Origin: Clostridia bacterium
Lineage (GTDB): Bacteria; Bacillota; Clostridia; Peptostreptococcales; Anaerovoracaceae
Length of the DNA: 61,921 nt
Direction of reading: 5' to 3'
NCBI GenBank assembly: GCA_910575405.1
Contig: CAJTER010000028.1
Span: forward strand, 1 to 61,921
This document shows, piece after piece, positions 33,207 through 41,408 of this stretch. How positions within the stretch are numbered: position 1 is the stretch's first letter; each line of letters starts with the position of its first letter. The notes beneath the pieces were generated by a model. That model made no database searches and was not told the DNA's origin. It saw only the letters and a list, made by a program, of their open reading frames with translations. Position numbers and translations under genes: made by a program.

Positions 33207-34631
33207 TTAAGCGTCTACCTTGGCGATTACAGCAGCATCGATGAAGTCTTCTGCTTTTTCAGGCTTCCAGTTCGGAATACGTCTGGAAACGTAAGTGTAG
33301 TTGAGCAGGTCGATATAGGTAGCGTTGTGGGATACACTGTTTCCGCCCCAGGTTCCGCAGCCTAATGTCATGGATACCGGGAATCCGCAGTCCCAGCCGC
33401 CGGAGTTGGTCAGGCACTGTGGCTGGTTTACTACGCACTTGGTTACGGGTGCTACTGCTGCCAGCTTTTCAACATCCGCATCGTCGTTTGTGTGGATACC
33501 ACAGCTGTGGCCCTTACCCTGATAGTCGAGGCAAGCCATCATCTTGTCGATTGCATCGTCCAGATCCTTTGCTTTCTGTACGCCGGATACAGGAGACAGC
33601 TTTTCGCCGGCAAATGGGTGATCCAGGCCAGCGCCGTTTTCTTCAGCCATCAGAACCTTTGTGCCTTCCGGTACGTCGATTCCTGCGATTTCAGCGATGG
33701 TTTCCGCATTCTGGGCAACGATTGCTCTGTTCAGTACGTGATCGTTCGGAGTGTTTGGCCACATAGCCTTCTGCAGTTTTTCTTTTTCTTCAGAACCATC
33801 CTTGAAGAGAACTGCGCCGCGATCTGCCATTTCCTTAACAAATTCATCGTAGCAATCTTCGAATACGATGATGTTGTTTTCTGTGGAGCAGGAAGTAGCG
33901 TTATCATACTTCTTGGATTTAACGATCATTTCAGCAACTTCTGCCATTGGAGTTTTGCCTGTTACGATGGATACGCAGTTACCAACGCCAACGCCGATTG
34001 CCGGAGTACCGGAGGAGTAAGCGGTTTCAACCAGCGCTTCGCCGCCTGTAGCCAGGATGAAGTCGCACTGCTTCATTAATTCCTGAGAAACTTCCAGCTT
34101 AACCCATTCAGGAGCGCAGGTCTGTACCAGATCTTCCGGATATCCTAATTTTTTCAAAGTTGCTCTGATTTCATTAACGATTTCAACATTCAGCTTTTTG
34201 CACTTAGGATGCGGAGCCAGAATGATTGCGTTTCTTGTCTTCAGCGCCATGTTGGACTTAACGATAGGAGTTGCTTCTCCGTTTGTTACAGGCATGATAC
34301 CAGCTACAACGCCCATAGGCTTAGCCCATTTCTGCATTCCGGTTTCCTTGTTGTCTTCAACAAGACCAACGGATTTTTTGTCCTTCATCTGCAGATAAGC
34401 GCCCCATACTTTACCATAGATCTTTCCAACCTTATCTTCCGCAATACCCATGCCGGATTCTTCAACCAGCATTTCAGCATACATCTTAGCTTTTTCCGGT
34501 TTCGTCAGGTTGTAAGTAACAGCAGCTGTGATTAAATCAACATCCTCCTGTGTAAAGTTGTTTGCGATAGCCTGAGCTTTCCTGGCGTTTTCTACTAATC
34601 CTGCAACGTAATCATGTGCATTCATTGACAT
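33207..34631 (-). CDS. CoA-acylating aldehyde dehydrogenase (SauS/SucD-like)
   Basis: A 474-residue acylating aldehyde dehydrogenase similar to succinate-semialdehyde (SucD) and sulfoacetaldehyde (SauS) enzymes. The catalytic Cys lies in NATSCSTENNIIVFED (~245), and NAD-binding elements precede it (AIILAPHPKCKKLN). The C-terminal block TLGCGTWGGNSVSHN is typical. It oxidises an aldehyde to acyl-CoA with NAD(P)+. A shell of AAGGAGG lies nine bases before the ATG, and a near-perfect sigma-54 promoter ~90 bases upstream. With the aminotransferase next to it, taurine to sulfoacetyl-CoA is one good hypothesis and beta-alanine or GABA catabolism another. Confidence 0.88.
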   Translation of the reverse strand: MSMNAHDYVAGLVENARKAQAIANNFTQEDVDLITAAVTYNLTKPEKAKMYAEMLVEESGMGIAEDKVGKIYGKVWGAYLQMKDKKSVGLVEDNKETGMQKWAKPMGVVAGIMPVTNGEATPIVKSNMALKTRNAIILAPHPKCKKLNVEIVNEIRATLKKLGYPEDLVQTCAPEWVKLEVSQELMKQCDFILATGGEALVETAYSSGTPAIGVGVGNCVSIVTGKTPMAEVAEMIVKSKKYDNATSCSTENNIIVFEDCYDEFVKEMADRGAVLFKDGSEEKEKLQKAMWPNTPNDHVLNRAIVAQNAETIAEIAGIDVPEGTKVLMAEENGAGLDHPFAGEKLSPVSGVQKAKDLDDAIDKMMACLDYQGKGHSCGIHTNDDADVEKLAAVAPVTKCVVNQPQCLTNSGGWDCGFPVSMTLGCGTWGGNSVSHNATYIDLLNYTYVSRRIPNWKPEKAEDFIDAAVIAKVDA

Positions 34632-34721
34632 CTTTGTAAGTCCTCCTTATAAAATAAATCATTTAAAACAGTGTAATGTAAATGGCAAATTTCTAAAAAT
34701 CCTTTGCCGCCTATATTAAGA

Positions 34722-34737
34722 GCAACGGCCGTGCCAA
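34722..34737 (-). promoter_or_regulatory. Sigma-54 (-24/-12) promoter 3
   Basis: Read on the minus strand: TTGGCACGGCCGTTGC, an almost perfect sigma-54 consensus (TGGCAC-N5-TTGC). It drives the acylating dehydrogenase and aminotransferase genes, downstream of a third sigma-54 activator on the same strand. Confidence 0.92.
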
Positions 34738-34846
34738 TTTTGGACAAAAATCTGTGGAGTTTTGGTGAAGGGTGGATTTTGAAAGCTCTGACAAAGAAAA
34801 GCCTTGAAAATTCAATGTTTTAAATGGGGTGTGGACAAAAAATATA

Positions 34847-34925
34847 ATGTATACATGAAAAAAGGGGGCAAAGAAGTATGCTTTCAAAAGCAAGAAGAAC
34901 AGTTTTGTAGATACAAAAATGAATC
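34847..34925. promoter_or_regulatory. Candidate activator sites for promoter 3
   Basis: A perfect dyad TTTTGTAGATACAAAA occupies 34903-34918, and ATGTATACAT occupies 34847-34856. They centre about 175 and 116 bases upstream of promoter 3. A 17-base direct repeat AGATACAAAAATGAATC occurs at 34909-34925 and again at 34988-35004. These TGTA/TACA elements are good candidates for the Fis-type HTH of activator 3. The rest of the 34632-35011 gap shows no ORF I would call. Confidence 0.5.
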
Positions 34926-34990
34926 AAAACTTGAAAAAGAAGATGGATTTATTAAATTAAGATTGAAATTTCAGGCGATACATGTACAGA

Positions 34991-35026
34991 TACAAAAATG
35001 AATCGGCGATACTATTTTGTATCGCC
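34991..35026 (-). terminator. Terminator overlapping activator 3 stop codon
   Basis: GGCGATAC (35005-35012) and GTATCGCC (35019-35026) form a perfect stem with loop TATTTT. On the minus strand it is followed by a T-rich ATTCATTTTTGT. The stem begins inside the last codons of the activator gene. Confidence 0.75.
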
Positions 35027-36400
35027 GGTAATGAGTCCATATTTGTGAAGTTTTCGAACAATGGTCGGCTGGCTTACTTTCAGGGCTTTGGCGATGGCCC
35101 GGGTCGTCCTGTGTTCGGTCAGCGATCGGGAGAGAATTTCCTTTTCCGCCTGCTCTAAGGCAGCGCTGAGGGAAAGGCCATCTGTATCCGGAATGGAGTG
35201 GCTCTGTGTCTGGGCGGCAGTTTTTATGAATACAGGAAGGTTGTCCTCAGAGATACTCTCGTCTTTTGTGGTCAGGATCAGCCGTTCCATGATATTCTGC
35301 AGCTCGCGGATATTGCCGGGCCACGGATACCGTAGCAGGATGGCCAGAGCGGATGGATCCAACGTTTTCTGCTCATTTAATTTTTTGTTGTACTTTTCCA
35401 GATTGCTCTGAATCAGGGGCAGCACATCCTCAGGCCGCTCCCGCAAAGGCGGCACGTTGATGGGAACTACATTGAGCCGGTAATACAGATCCTCGCGGAA
35501 TTTATGTTCCTGAACCAGCTGCAGCAGTTCCTTATTCGTAGCGGAAACGATGCGGACATCAACCGGTATCCGCTTGACCCCGCCAACCCGGGTCAGCTCC
35601 CGTTCCTGGATGACCTGGAGCAGCTTGACCTGCAGATTTAAAGGCAGCTCGGAAATTTCATCCAAAAATATGGTCCCCTTCTGGGCTGCTTCGAAGAGAC
35701 CTTTTTTTCCTTCCGCGCGAGAGCCTGTGAAAGCACCCCGCTCATAGCCGAAGAGCTCAGATTCAATGAGATTTTCCGGTATGGCGCCGCAGTTTACTGT
35801 GATAAAGGGGAATTCCCGGCGGGAGCCGTTTTCGTGAAGGATCTTGGCAATGACTCCCTTTCCCACACCAGACTCGCCTGTAATGAGGACGGTGGAGTCC
35901 ACAGCCGCCAGGCGCAGAGCAAGCTGAAGGATCTGTTCCATGGCTTTGCTTTTGGCAATGAGACTTTTACTTCCCGTATGCTTCATAGATTCCATTTGCT
36001 TTAAGGTCTTCTGAACGGACTCCAGCTGGTTCTGCAGGCTGGTAAGCTCGGTAATATCCCGGGAGGTGGTGACAATTTTGCTCATTTCTCCGCTGCTGCC
36101 GAAAATGGGAATGCCGGTGGAAAGCAGCCGTTTTCCGTCCTTGTTTTCATGGATAATGGTGGCTTCCTCCCCCCGCTGCATGACAAGCTTTGCTACAGAA
36201 GGCGTAAAAATCCCGCTTTTTTCCAGATCGGAAATGTGGACGCCGTAAATTTCATCCGGATCCACTTTGTAGAGCTCCCTGCAGGCTTCATTGCACCACA
36301 GAGCATAACCTTCGCTGCTGTCGATGAAAATCGCGTCCTTAATACTGTTTAAAATCGGAGCCAGCTCGCTGACTGAAAGTGTCTCCAAAAATCGTTTCAT
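35012..36400 (-). CDS. PAS/sigma-54-dependent activator 3
   Basis: A 462-residue activator: PAS domain (~12-115, ending in the typical RDITELTSLQNQLE), AAA+ domain with Walker A GESGVGKG (175-182), loop GAFTGS (222-227; last Ala of GAFTGA is Ser), Walker B TIFLDE, and a C-terminal HTH (TRAIAKALKVSQPTIVRKLHK). It is not a close copy of activators 1 and 2. It precedes the sigma-54 promoter of the aminotransferase-dehydrogenase operon on the same strand and is probably its activator, responding to the amine or aldehyde via PAS. Confidence 0.92.
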   Translation of the reverse strand: MKRFLETLSVSELAPILNSIKDAIFIDSSEGYALWCNEACRELYKVDPDEIYGVHISDLEKSGIFTPSVAKLVMQRGEEATIIHENKDGKRLLSTGIPIFGSSGEMSKIVTTSRDITELTSLQNQLESVQKTLKQMESMKHTGSKSLIAKSKAMEQILQLALRLAAVDSTVLITGESGVGKGVIAKILHENGSRREFPFITVNCGAIPENLIESELFGYERGAFTGSRAEGKKGLFEAAQKGTIFLDEISELPLNLQVKLLQVIQERELTRVGGVKRIPVDVRIVSATNKELLQLVQEHKFREDLYYRLNVVPINVPPLRERPEDVLPLIQSNLEKYNKKLNEQKTLDPSALAILLRYPWPGNIRELQNIMERLILTTKDESISEDNLPVFIKTAAQTQSHSIPDTDGLSLSAALEQAEKEILSRSLTEHRTTRAIAKALKVSQPTIVRKLHKYGLITGDTK

Positions 36401-36689
36401 GGCGCCCTCGTTTCACATTCTCTTTTTCCGTCTACTTCTGCGTTTCCCGGCGGTTCGTTCCTGCTTTTTCCGCTCGTAAAACTGCTTCTATTATATAATG
36501 AAGCCTTTCATTTCGCAAGAAATTTGCGGCAGTCAGAGCGTAGCAGGAGCATGTATGGGTATATGCCCGGGCCTCTGAGCGCATTTTTAGGAACAAGGGC
36601 TTTGTGGATGATATTTGCTGCAAATGCAGGGAAAGCCTTCCCTTTAAAAATGCGAGATGATACAATAGCAGCATGTAAAAGCTTATATA

Positions 36690-36944
36690 AATGTGTACAA
36701 TTCAAAGCACCTGGCGGTTCTGAGACGGGCGCCGCAGGAAGATCTGGAAAATGAATTTATTATCAGCGGGAGTATTGACAAATTTTTTATTCAATTCGAA
36801 CTGGGATGGAAGCTTTTGAAGGAGCTGCTTGCCTATGAGGGAAAACCGGCTGCAGGAGCTGTATGGCGAGATTTTGTAATGGAGAGCTGTTTTGGAAAAA
36901 GATTGGATTGTCTGATTAATTTTGTAAATATCCGGGTATCATAG
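36690..36944 (+). pseudogene. Relic of HI0074-type nucleotidyltransferase-partner (HEPN/MNT antitoxin-like)
   Basis: The frame beginning near 36690 reads LAVLRRAPQEDLENEFIISG, IDKFFIQFELGWKLLKELLAYEGK. This is the core of the HI0074 'nucleotidyltransferase substrate-binding' family, usually paired with a minimal nucleotidyltransferase. The N-terminus lacks a proper start, and after YEGK the similarity is lost (a shifted or deleted tail), so the C-terminal RNDMTHIYDG motif is missing. No MNT partner is next to it. The gap 36401-36689 shows nothing recognisable. Confidence 0.65.
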
Positions 36945-36999
36945 GTACATGAACGCTTTTTCAAAGCAGGAAACGGCAAAAATGGGAGGAGAAAGAAAA

Positions 37000-37305
37000 A
37001 TGGCAGTACTTACGATTACAAAGGATAATTTTGAGCAGGAAGTTGTCAAAGCAGCAGAGCCGGTACTCATTGATTTTTGGGCAGCCTGGTGCGGTCCCTG
37101 CAAGATGATGGGGCCGGTTGTCGATCAGGTGGCGGCAGAGCACCCTGAGCTGAAGGTGGGAAAGATCAACATTGACGAGCAGCCGGAGCTGGCGCAGAAA
37201 TATGGCGTCATGAGCATTCCGACCTTGATTTTGTTTAAGGACGGCCAGCCCAAGGAAACCTCCATCGGTCTGGTTTCAAAAGAAGCGGTAGAGGCTATGT
37301 TTTAA
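37000..37305 (+). CDS. trxA: Thioredoxin
   Basis: A 101-residue thioredoxin with active site WCGPC (C31, C34). It also has FWAAWCGPCKMMGPV, the conserved VGKINIDEQPELAQKYGVMSIPTL block with cis-Pro (MSIPT), and a short C-terminus. GGAGGAG precedes the ATG at 37000; a longer reading to 36949 adds an unlikely tail. A cytosolic disulfide reductant, probably working beside the superoxide reductase downstream. Confidence 0.95.
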   Translation: MAVLTITKDNFEQEVVKAAEPVLIDFWAAWCGPCKMMGPVVDQVAAEHPELKVGKINIDEQPELAQKYGVMSIPTLILFKDGQPKETSIGLVSKEAVEAMF

Positions 37306-37407
37306 ATCGCACTAAATCGTTATTTGCGGCCGGCATATTTTCATTCTGTCCGGCACAGAATAGTACCATAAAGATGCCGCGAAAGGCGCGGCAGAAAGGA
37401 TGAAGTT

Positions 37408-37785
37408 ATGAAAACGAGATTTTTTAAATGCAATCACTGCGGAAATATCATTTCCATGATCGAGGATAAGGGAGTTCCCGTTAAATGCTGTGGGGAAAAT
37501 ATGGAGGAGTTAAAAGCTAATACCACGGATGCGGCAACGGAAAAGCACATCCCTGTCGTAAAGACAGAGGAACATAAAGTGCTTGTAGAAGTGGGCAGCA
37601 CCATGCATCCGATGACAGATGAGCATCTCATTGAGTGGCTCTATGTGGAAACGGAAAACGGCGGACAGCTGAAAAAGCTGACAGCAGCAGACGAGCCGAA
37701 GGCTGTTTTCTGCCTGGCGGATGAGAAGGCGACGGCTGTTTACGGATACTGCAACCTCCACGGACTGTGGAAAAAGGACCTGTAA
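37408..37785 (+). CDS. Desulfoferrodoxin (superoxide reductase)
   Basis: A 125-residue two-iron superoxide reductase. The N-terminal desulforedoxin centre has Cys ligands in CNHC (residues 9 and 12) and KCCG (28, 29). The catalytic Fe(His)4Cys centre is seen in EKHIPVV, EEHK, MHPMTDEHLIEW and YCNLHGLW. It reduces superoxide to peroxide without making oxygen, an anaerobe's oxygen defence. GAAAGGA precedes the ATG. It sits between thioredoxin and the translation factor operon. Confidence 0.95.
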   Translation: MKTRFFKCNHCGNIISMIEDKGVPVKCCGENMEELKANTTDAATEKHIPVVKTEEHKVLVEVGSTMHPMTDEHLIEWLYVETENGGQLKKLTAADEPKAVFCLADEKATAVYGYCNLHGLWKKDL

Positions 37786-37886
37786 GGAGCGGAAGGGAAG
37801 TCTTGAAAAAGCGGATGACCCCAGGGGAAGTATGCAGAAGCGGATAATTTGGAAAAAAATTTAAATTTTATTTTGATCAATTTTCC

Positions 37887-37915
37887 TTGACAACCACCCA
37901 CATTTTTGGTAAAGT
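37887..37915 (+). promoter_or_regulatory. Sigma-70 promoter of infC operon
   Basis: TTGACA (37887-37892), 17 bases, TAAAGT (37910-37915) with TG before the -10. It sits ~157 bases upstream of infC, leaving a long leader. Confidence 0.85.
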
Positions 37916-37920
37916 ATTCG

Positions 37921-38071
37921 GGTAGTTAAAGAAGAAGTTGTCCGCTTCTCACCTTACCGGCAATGGCGCTGATAGGGTCAATCAGAACGTTTTTTTAGGC
38001 ACAAGATGTCTCTTTTTGAAGCGGATAATCAATTTATCCGCTTTTTTTTAATTGTATGGAGGTGCGAGAAA
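37921..38071 (+). promoter_or_regulatory. infC leader (L20-type autoregulatory leader)
   Basis: About 150 bases of untranslated leader lie between the promoter and the infC start. The leader ends with a strong intrinsic terminator just before the ribosome site GGAGG (38058-38062). This is the layout of the L20 leader that controls infC-rpmI-rplT in Firmicutes. The L20-binding fold itself was not modelled here. Confidence 0.65.
38019..38049 (+). terminator. Attenuator terminator in infC leader
   Basis: AAGCGGATAA and TTATCCGCTT pair perfectly around TCAA and are followed by eight T's. It lies nine bases before the infC ribosome site, so readthrough must be regulated. Confidence 0.85.
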
Positions 38072-38590
38072 ATTAGTAGGGAAAACCAAATCAACGAAGA
38101 AATTCGTGATAAAGAATTAAGAGTTGTCGATAGCGACGGTACACAGCTAGGCATTATGAGCCTGAGAGAGGCGATGGATCTGGCCGCAGAGCGAAAGCTG
38201 GATCTTGTGAATATTGCGCCGAAGGCAAAGCCGCCGGTATGCAAGATCCTTGATTATGGAAAGTACAGATACGAACTCCAGAAAAAGGAAAAAGAGGCTA
38301 AGAAAAAACAGAAGACTACACAGGTAAAAGAAATCAGACTGAGTACCTTTATTGAGGAACACGACGTGGAAGTAAAGGCTAAGAATGCCTCTAAATTCCT
38401 GAAGGCCGGAGATAAAGTAAAGGTCAGCCTGAGATTCAGGGGCAGAGAGCGGGATTACACCAATAAAGGCATGGACGTTATGAAATATTTTGCAGAGGTC
38501 GTGGCCGAAGCAGGTGAAATCGAAAAGAAGCCTTCCTTTGAGGGAAGGAGTCTTATTATGATTCTGGCACCGAAATCAGACAAAAAGTAA
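38072..38590 (+). CDS. infC: Translation initiation factor IF-3
   Basis: A 172-residue IF3. The reading frame begins with ATT (AUU) at 38072, nine bases after GGAGG, giving ISRENQINEEI as expected for this family. Any ATG-based reading would need to start inside the terminator. AUU starts in infC are classic: IF3 discriminates against them and so represses its own synthesis. N-domain (~1-75) and C-domain follow, with KPPVCKILDYGKYRYE linking. It forms an operon with L35 and L20. Confidence 0.93.
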   Translation: MSRENQINEEIRDKELRVVDSDGTQLGIMSLREAMDLAAERKLDLVNIAPKAKPPVCKILDYGKYRYELQKKEKEAKKKQKTTQVKEIRLSTFIEEHDVEVKAKNASKFLKAGDKVKVSLRFRGRERDYTNKGMDVMKYFAEVVAEAGEIEKKPSFEGRSLIMILAPKSDKK

Positions 38591-38625
38591 AAGATTGAAA
38601 TTGAACATAGGAGGAATTAAGCACC

Positions 38626-38826
38626 ATGGCAAAGAACAAGATGAAGTCTCATAGAGGCGCATGCAAGAGATTTAAACTGACCAGTTCCGGTAAAGTGAAG
38701 AGAAACAAGGCATATAAAAGCCATATTCTTACAAAGAAAAGCGCTAAGAGAAAAAGAGGATTGAGAAAAGCAACAACTTTAACAAGTGCGGATCTGAAGA
38801 GAATCAAATCTGTTTTAAGCAAATAA
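38626..38826 (+). CDS. rpmI: 50S ribosomal protein L35
   Basis: A 66-residue, highly basic protein: [20 protein letters not shown] and [16 protein letters not shown] are L35 signatures. GGAGGA precedes the ATG. Middle gene of infC-rpmI-rplT. Confidence 0.96.
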   Translation: MAKNKMKSHRGACKRFKLTSSGKVKRNKAYKSHILTKKSAKRKRGLRKATTLTSADLKRIKSVLSK

Positions 38827-38844
38827 TTCGGGAGGTAAGGATAA

Positions 38845-39201
38845 ATGGCAAGAGTAAAAAAAGGTGTAAATGCACATAAGAGACATAAGAAAATATTAAA
38901 GCAGGCCAAAGGCTTTTACGGACAGAAGAGCAAGGTATTCAGAGCTGCGAATCCGGCAGTTATGAGATCCCTGCGTTCTGCATATATCGGAAGAAAGAAC
39001 AAAAAGAGAGAATACAGAAGAATGTGGATTGCAAGAATCAATGCAGGCGCAAGAATGAACGGAATTTCCTACAGCAGGCTGATGGACGGTCTGAAGAAAT
39101 CCGGCATTGAAATCAACAGAAAGATGCTTTCCGAGCTGGCAATCAACGATGCGGCAGCTTTCACACAGCTGTGCGAGACTGCAAAGAACGCAGCAAAATA
39201 A
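38845..39201 (+). CDS. rplT: 50S ribosomal protein L20
   Basis: A 118-residue L20 with the basic N-terminus [19 protein letters not shown] and central [20 protein letters not shown]. It assembles early on 23S rRNA and, in Firmicutes, feeds back on the operon leader. GGGAGGT precedes the ATG. A strong terminator follows. Confidence 0.97.
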   Translation: MARVKKGVNAHKRHKKILKQAKGFYGQKSKVFRAANPAVMRSLRSAYIGRKNKKREYRRMWIARINAGARMNGISYSRLMDGLKKSGIEINRKMLSELAINDAAAFTQLCETAKNAAK

Positions 39202-39233
39202 AACAGAAGATATACAGTTTAACAGGCAGTTAT

Positions 39234-39277
39234 AAACAGAAACGGGATGTGGCGAAAGCCGCGTCCCGTTTCTGTTT
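39234..39277 (+). terminator. Terminator of infC operon
   Basis: AAACAGAAACGGGA... and TCCCGTTTCTGTTT arms form a long stem with a GAAA tetraloop (GGCGAAAGCC). It is nearly symmetric, so it could also serve the facing VanW gene. Confidence 0.9.
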
Positions 39278-39335
39278 ATGGAGAGTTTGCCAACTGGTAA
39301 AATAAAAATCAGTGGAATAAAAGCCCAGCAACACA

Positions 39336-40805
39336 CTAATACTGCCGCTGGGATGGATTGAGATAGGAACTGTAAAATCGCGAAATGACCGCGTTCTCAC
39401 TGCCGGCGGCATAAATTTTTCTTGTCGTCTGTACTTCCAGAATCTCGCCGGAGGAACTCAGCACTTTTGTGTCGACTTCCACCTTGGTCTTTTCCGTCTT
39501 GGTCCCCCAGATGGTGGCCGTCAGGCTGCCGTTTGCGTAGTATACCTCCAGCTTGATGGGATACTTTCGGTCGTTCTTGATTTGAAAGTCCAGGCCGCCC
39601 CAAGCTACGGCCGCGTCCATACCGGCCTTTGCGTAGGTGGAGACATAATTGTGGCACCAGCGTTCGGGAATCTCCAGACCCGCGTATAAGGCGGGTATAA
39701 AGAGGGTGGTGGAAACCTGGCAGATCCCGCCGCCGTATGCTTGGATTATTTTCCTACCCTGGATTGCGCTTGCCTTGTGAAAACCCGTCTCTGCCTTCTG
39801 CTCGCCTACAGTATTGTTAAAGGAAAATGTGTCTCCGGCGAGAAGGATCGTCCCATTACATTTGGCAGCAGCCAGCTTGATATTGGCAATACGGCCCGCA
39901 GTTCCGCCTACTCTGGTGGTATGCGTCGCCAATCGATCCCGGAATAAATGCTTTTTCATATCCCGGGTTGTAATTTTGGGTTCTGTATAGACCAGTTCCA
40001 CGGCTGCCGTGGCGCCTTCCTCCAAACCGCTGACCGCTTTTTTAGCAGCTTCTTTATCAAAGTCCACGCCGCGAACGGATTTTACCAGCCGGTAGCTATG
40101 CTTTGGATCCAGCGAAGCATCGGCGACTTTTTTATGTACATCCTGATAGACCGCATCCATGTCCAAAGGTTCTACCGTACCGGAGGTCATGGGGCAGGTG
40201 ATGACGGTTTCATAGTCTCCTTCCTCAAGGGCAGCGGTAATCTCCTCCGTGAGCGCCGCTTCATCTGTGGCTTCTCCGGTGATTCCCATGGTGAAGACTA
40301 ATTGCCCGTTTTTTTCTTCATAAGTAGTCTGTACTGTACTGTCAATGTCCAAAAGTCCGCTGTCCTCCAGCCGTTTGTGCAGACTGCCGGAGTCGGTCAC
40401 CGCAGGGAAATTCTCAATATGCAGGCCAAATAAAGCATCCCACAGCCAAAAGAGCCCTCTCGCCGCAAAGGACTGCTGGCTATAGGAAAGGGTCTGCCCT
40501 GCCAGATTCGTGCAGTCGAGCCCCAGAAGATCCCCTAGTTCAAGGCTGTAGGATTTTCCGTCGGCTGAAATGATAAGCTTTGCTGTCCCGCGCCGGGCAT
40601 CCGTATCCTTTTTCAACGCATCGACAGCTTCTTCCAACGTCATACCACCAAGTGAAACACCATTTACCGTCATATTCGGCAGTATCCGCTGCGGGTCTGC
40701 CATAGCGCATGCCATCAGGTAGGCGACGGCCAGAACCAGTACAGCGATGACGGCAAAAAGAATCCCCCGTTTTTTTAATCTTTTTTTCTCCTTCAAAGCG
40801 TTCAA
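39336..40805 (-). CDS. VanW/YoaR-like cell-wall protein
   Basis: A 489-residue exported protein. An N-terminal cytoplasmic KKKR patch and one helix (~13-33) anchor it. Two peptidoglycan-binding-4-like domains (~40-290) follow, then the VanW domain (~300-420: GRIANIKLAAAKCNGTILLAG, GGGICQVSTTLFIPALYAGL). The C-terminal strand region (~430-489) lacks a recognisable G5 domain. VanW proteins occur in vancomycin-resistance clusters but are widespread wall proteins of unknown activity. It is alone, facing the infC operon across the shared terminator. Confidence 0.9.
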   Translation of the reverse strand: MNALKEKKRLKKRGILFAVIAVLVLAVAYLMACAMADPQRILPNMTVNGVSLGGMTLEEAVDALKKDTDARRGTAKLIISADGKSYSLELGDLLGLDCTNLAGQTLSYSQQSFAARGLFWLWDALFGLHIENFPAVTDSGSLHKRLEDSGLLDIDSTVQTTYEEKNGQLVFTMGITGEATDEAALTEEITAALEEGDYETVITCPMTSGTVEPLDMDAVYQDVHKKVADASLDPKHSYRLVKSVRGVDFDKEAAKKAVSGLEEGATAAVELVYTEPKITTRDMKKHLFRDRLATHTTRVGGTAGRIANIKLAAAKCNGTILLAGDTFSFNNTVGEQKAETGFHKASAIQGRKIIQAYGGGICQVSTTLFIPALYAGLEIPERWCHNYVSTYAKAGMDAAVAWGGLDFQIKNDRKYPIKLEVYYANGSLTATIWGTKTEKTKVEVDTKVLSSSGEILEVQTTRKIYAAGSENAVISRFYSSYLNPSQRQY

Positions 40806-40986
40806 GTCCTTTCCTGTTTAATTAGCCATTTTGAATTGACAACCATATTATACAGGGCTGCCAGCCCGCTGACCAGTCCCAAGTGCACAGAATTGCTACT
40901 TTTTTTCTTCCGTTTTGCACTGAGGGGTGGTACAATAAAAAAGTGTGAGTTGTTCGATGTGTAAATCAAGATGAGGAAGAAGTAAT

Positions 40987-41408
40987 ATGAATGGATGGAA
41001 ACCAGCCACAAAAGTGACTGCCTTTTGCATGGGCAGTGTAGTTTTAGCGGCTGTTTTTTGTTTTTGCTTTTCGCGGCATGGTCAGATCGAATATCCGCTT
41101 CCCAAGCCCATCAGCAAATCCTGCCAGGTGGCGGAACAGATCCGGAGTGATGAAGATGACGGCATGGCGGTGCCGAGGATTCAGCGGGAGGCTTTCATGT
41201 TCAGAGCACATGGTATTTTCGGGCGGATCGGGAGGATGAAGCCTTTGCAGATTTTATAAAAAAGGGAGCGCCGGCAGAGCTTCTGGCAGCGGAAATAACT
41301 TACGATGATGGAACGAAGCGGCAGGCGAAAGTCGGAAGTATAAAGCTGTATCCAAAAGCAGCTGCAAAAAAGGAAGGAGGCGGGACAAATGGGTCTGATA
41401 TCAATTAA
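40987..41408 (+). pseudogene. Frameshifted small exported protein
   Basis: The first frame encodes a ~90-residue product. It has a signal/anchor helix (residues 8-28) and a SKSCQVAEQIRSDEDDG segment. The other frame is open from 41160 to 41408 and reads TWYFRADREDEAFADFIKKG and AEITYDDGTKRQAKVGSIKL. This is protein-like and ends overlapping the ATG of the next gene. A single indel between about 41160 and 41195 would join both into a ~140-residue protein. The family is not recognised. Either a real mutation or an assembly error. Confidence 0.55.
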
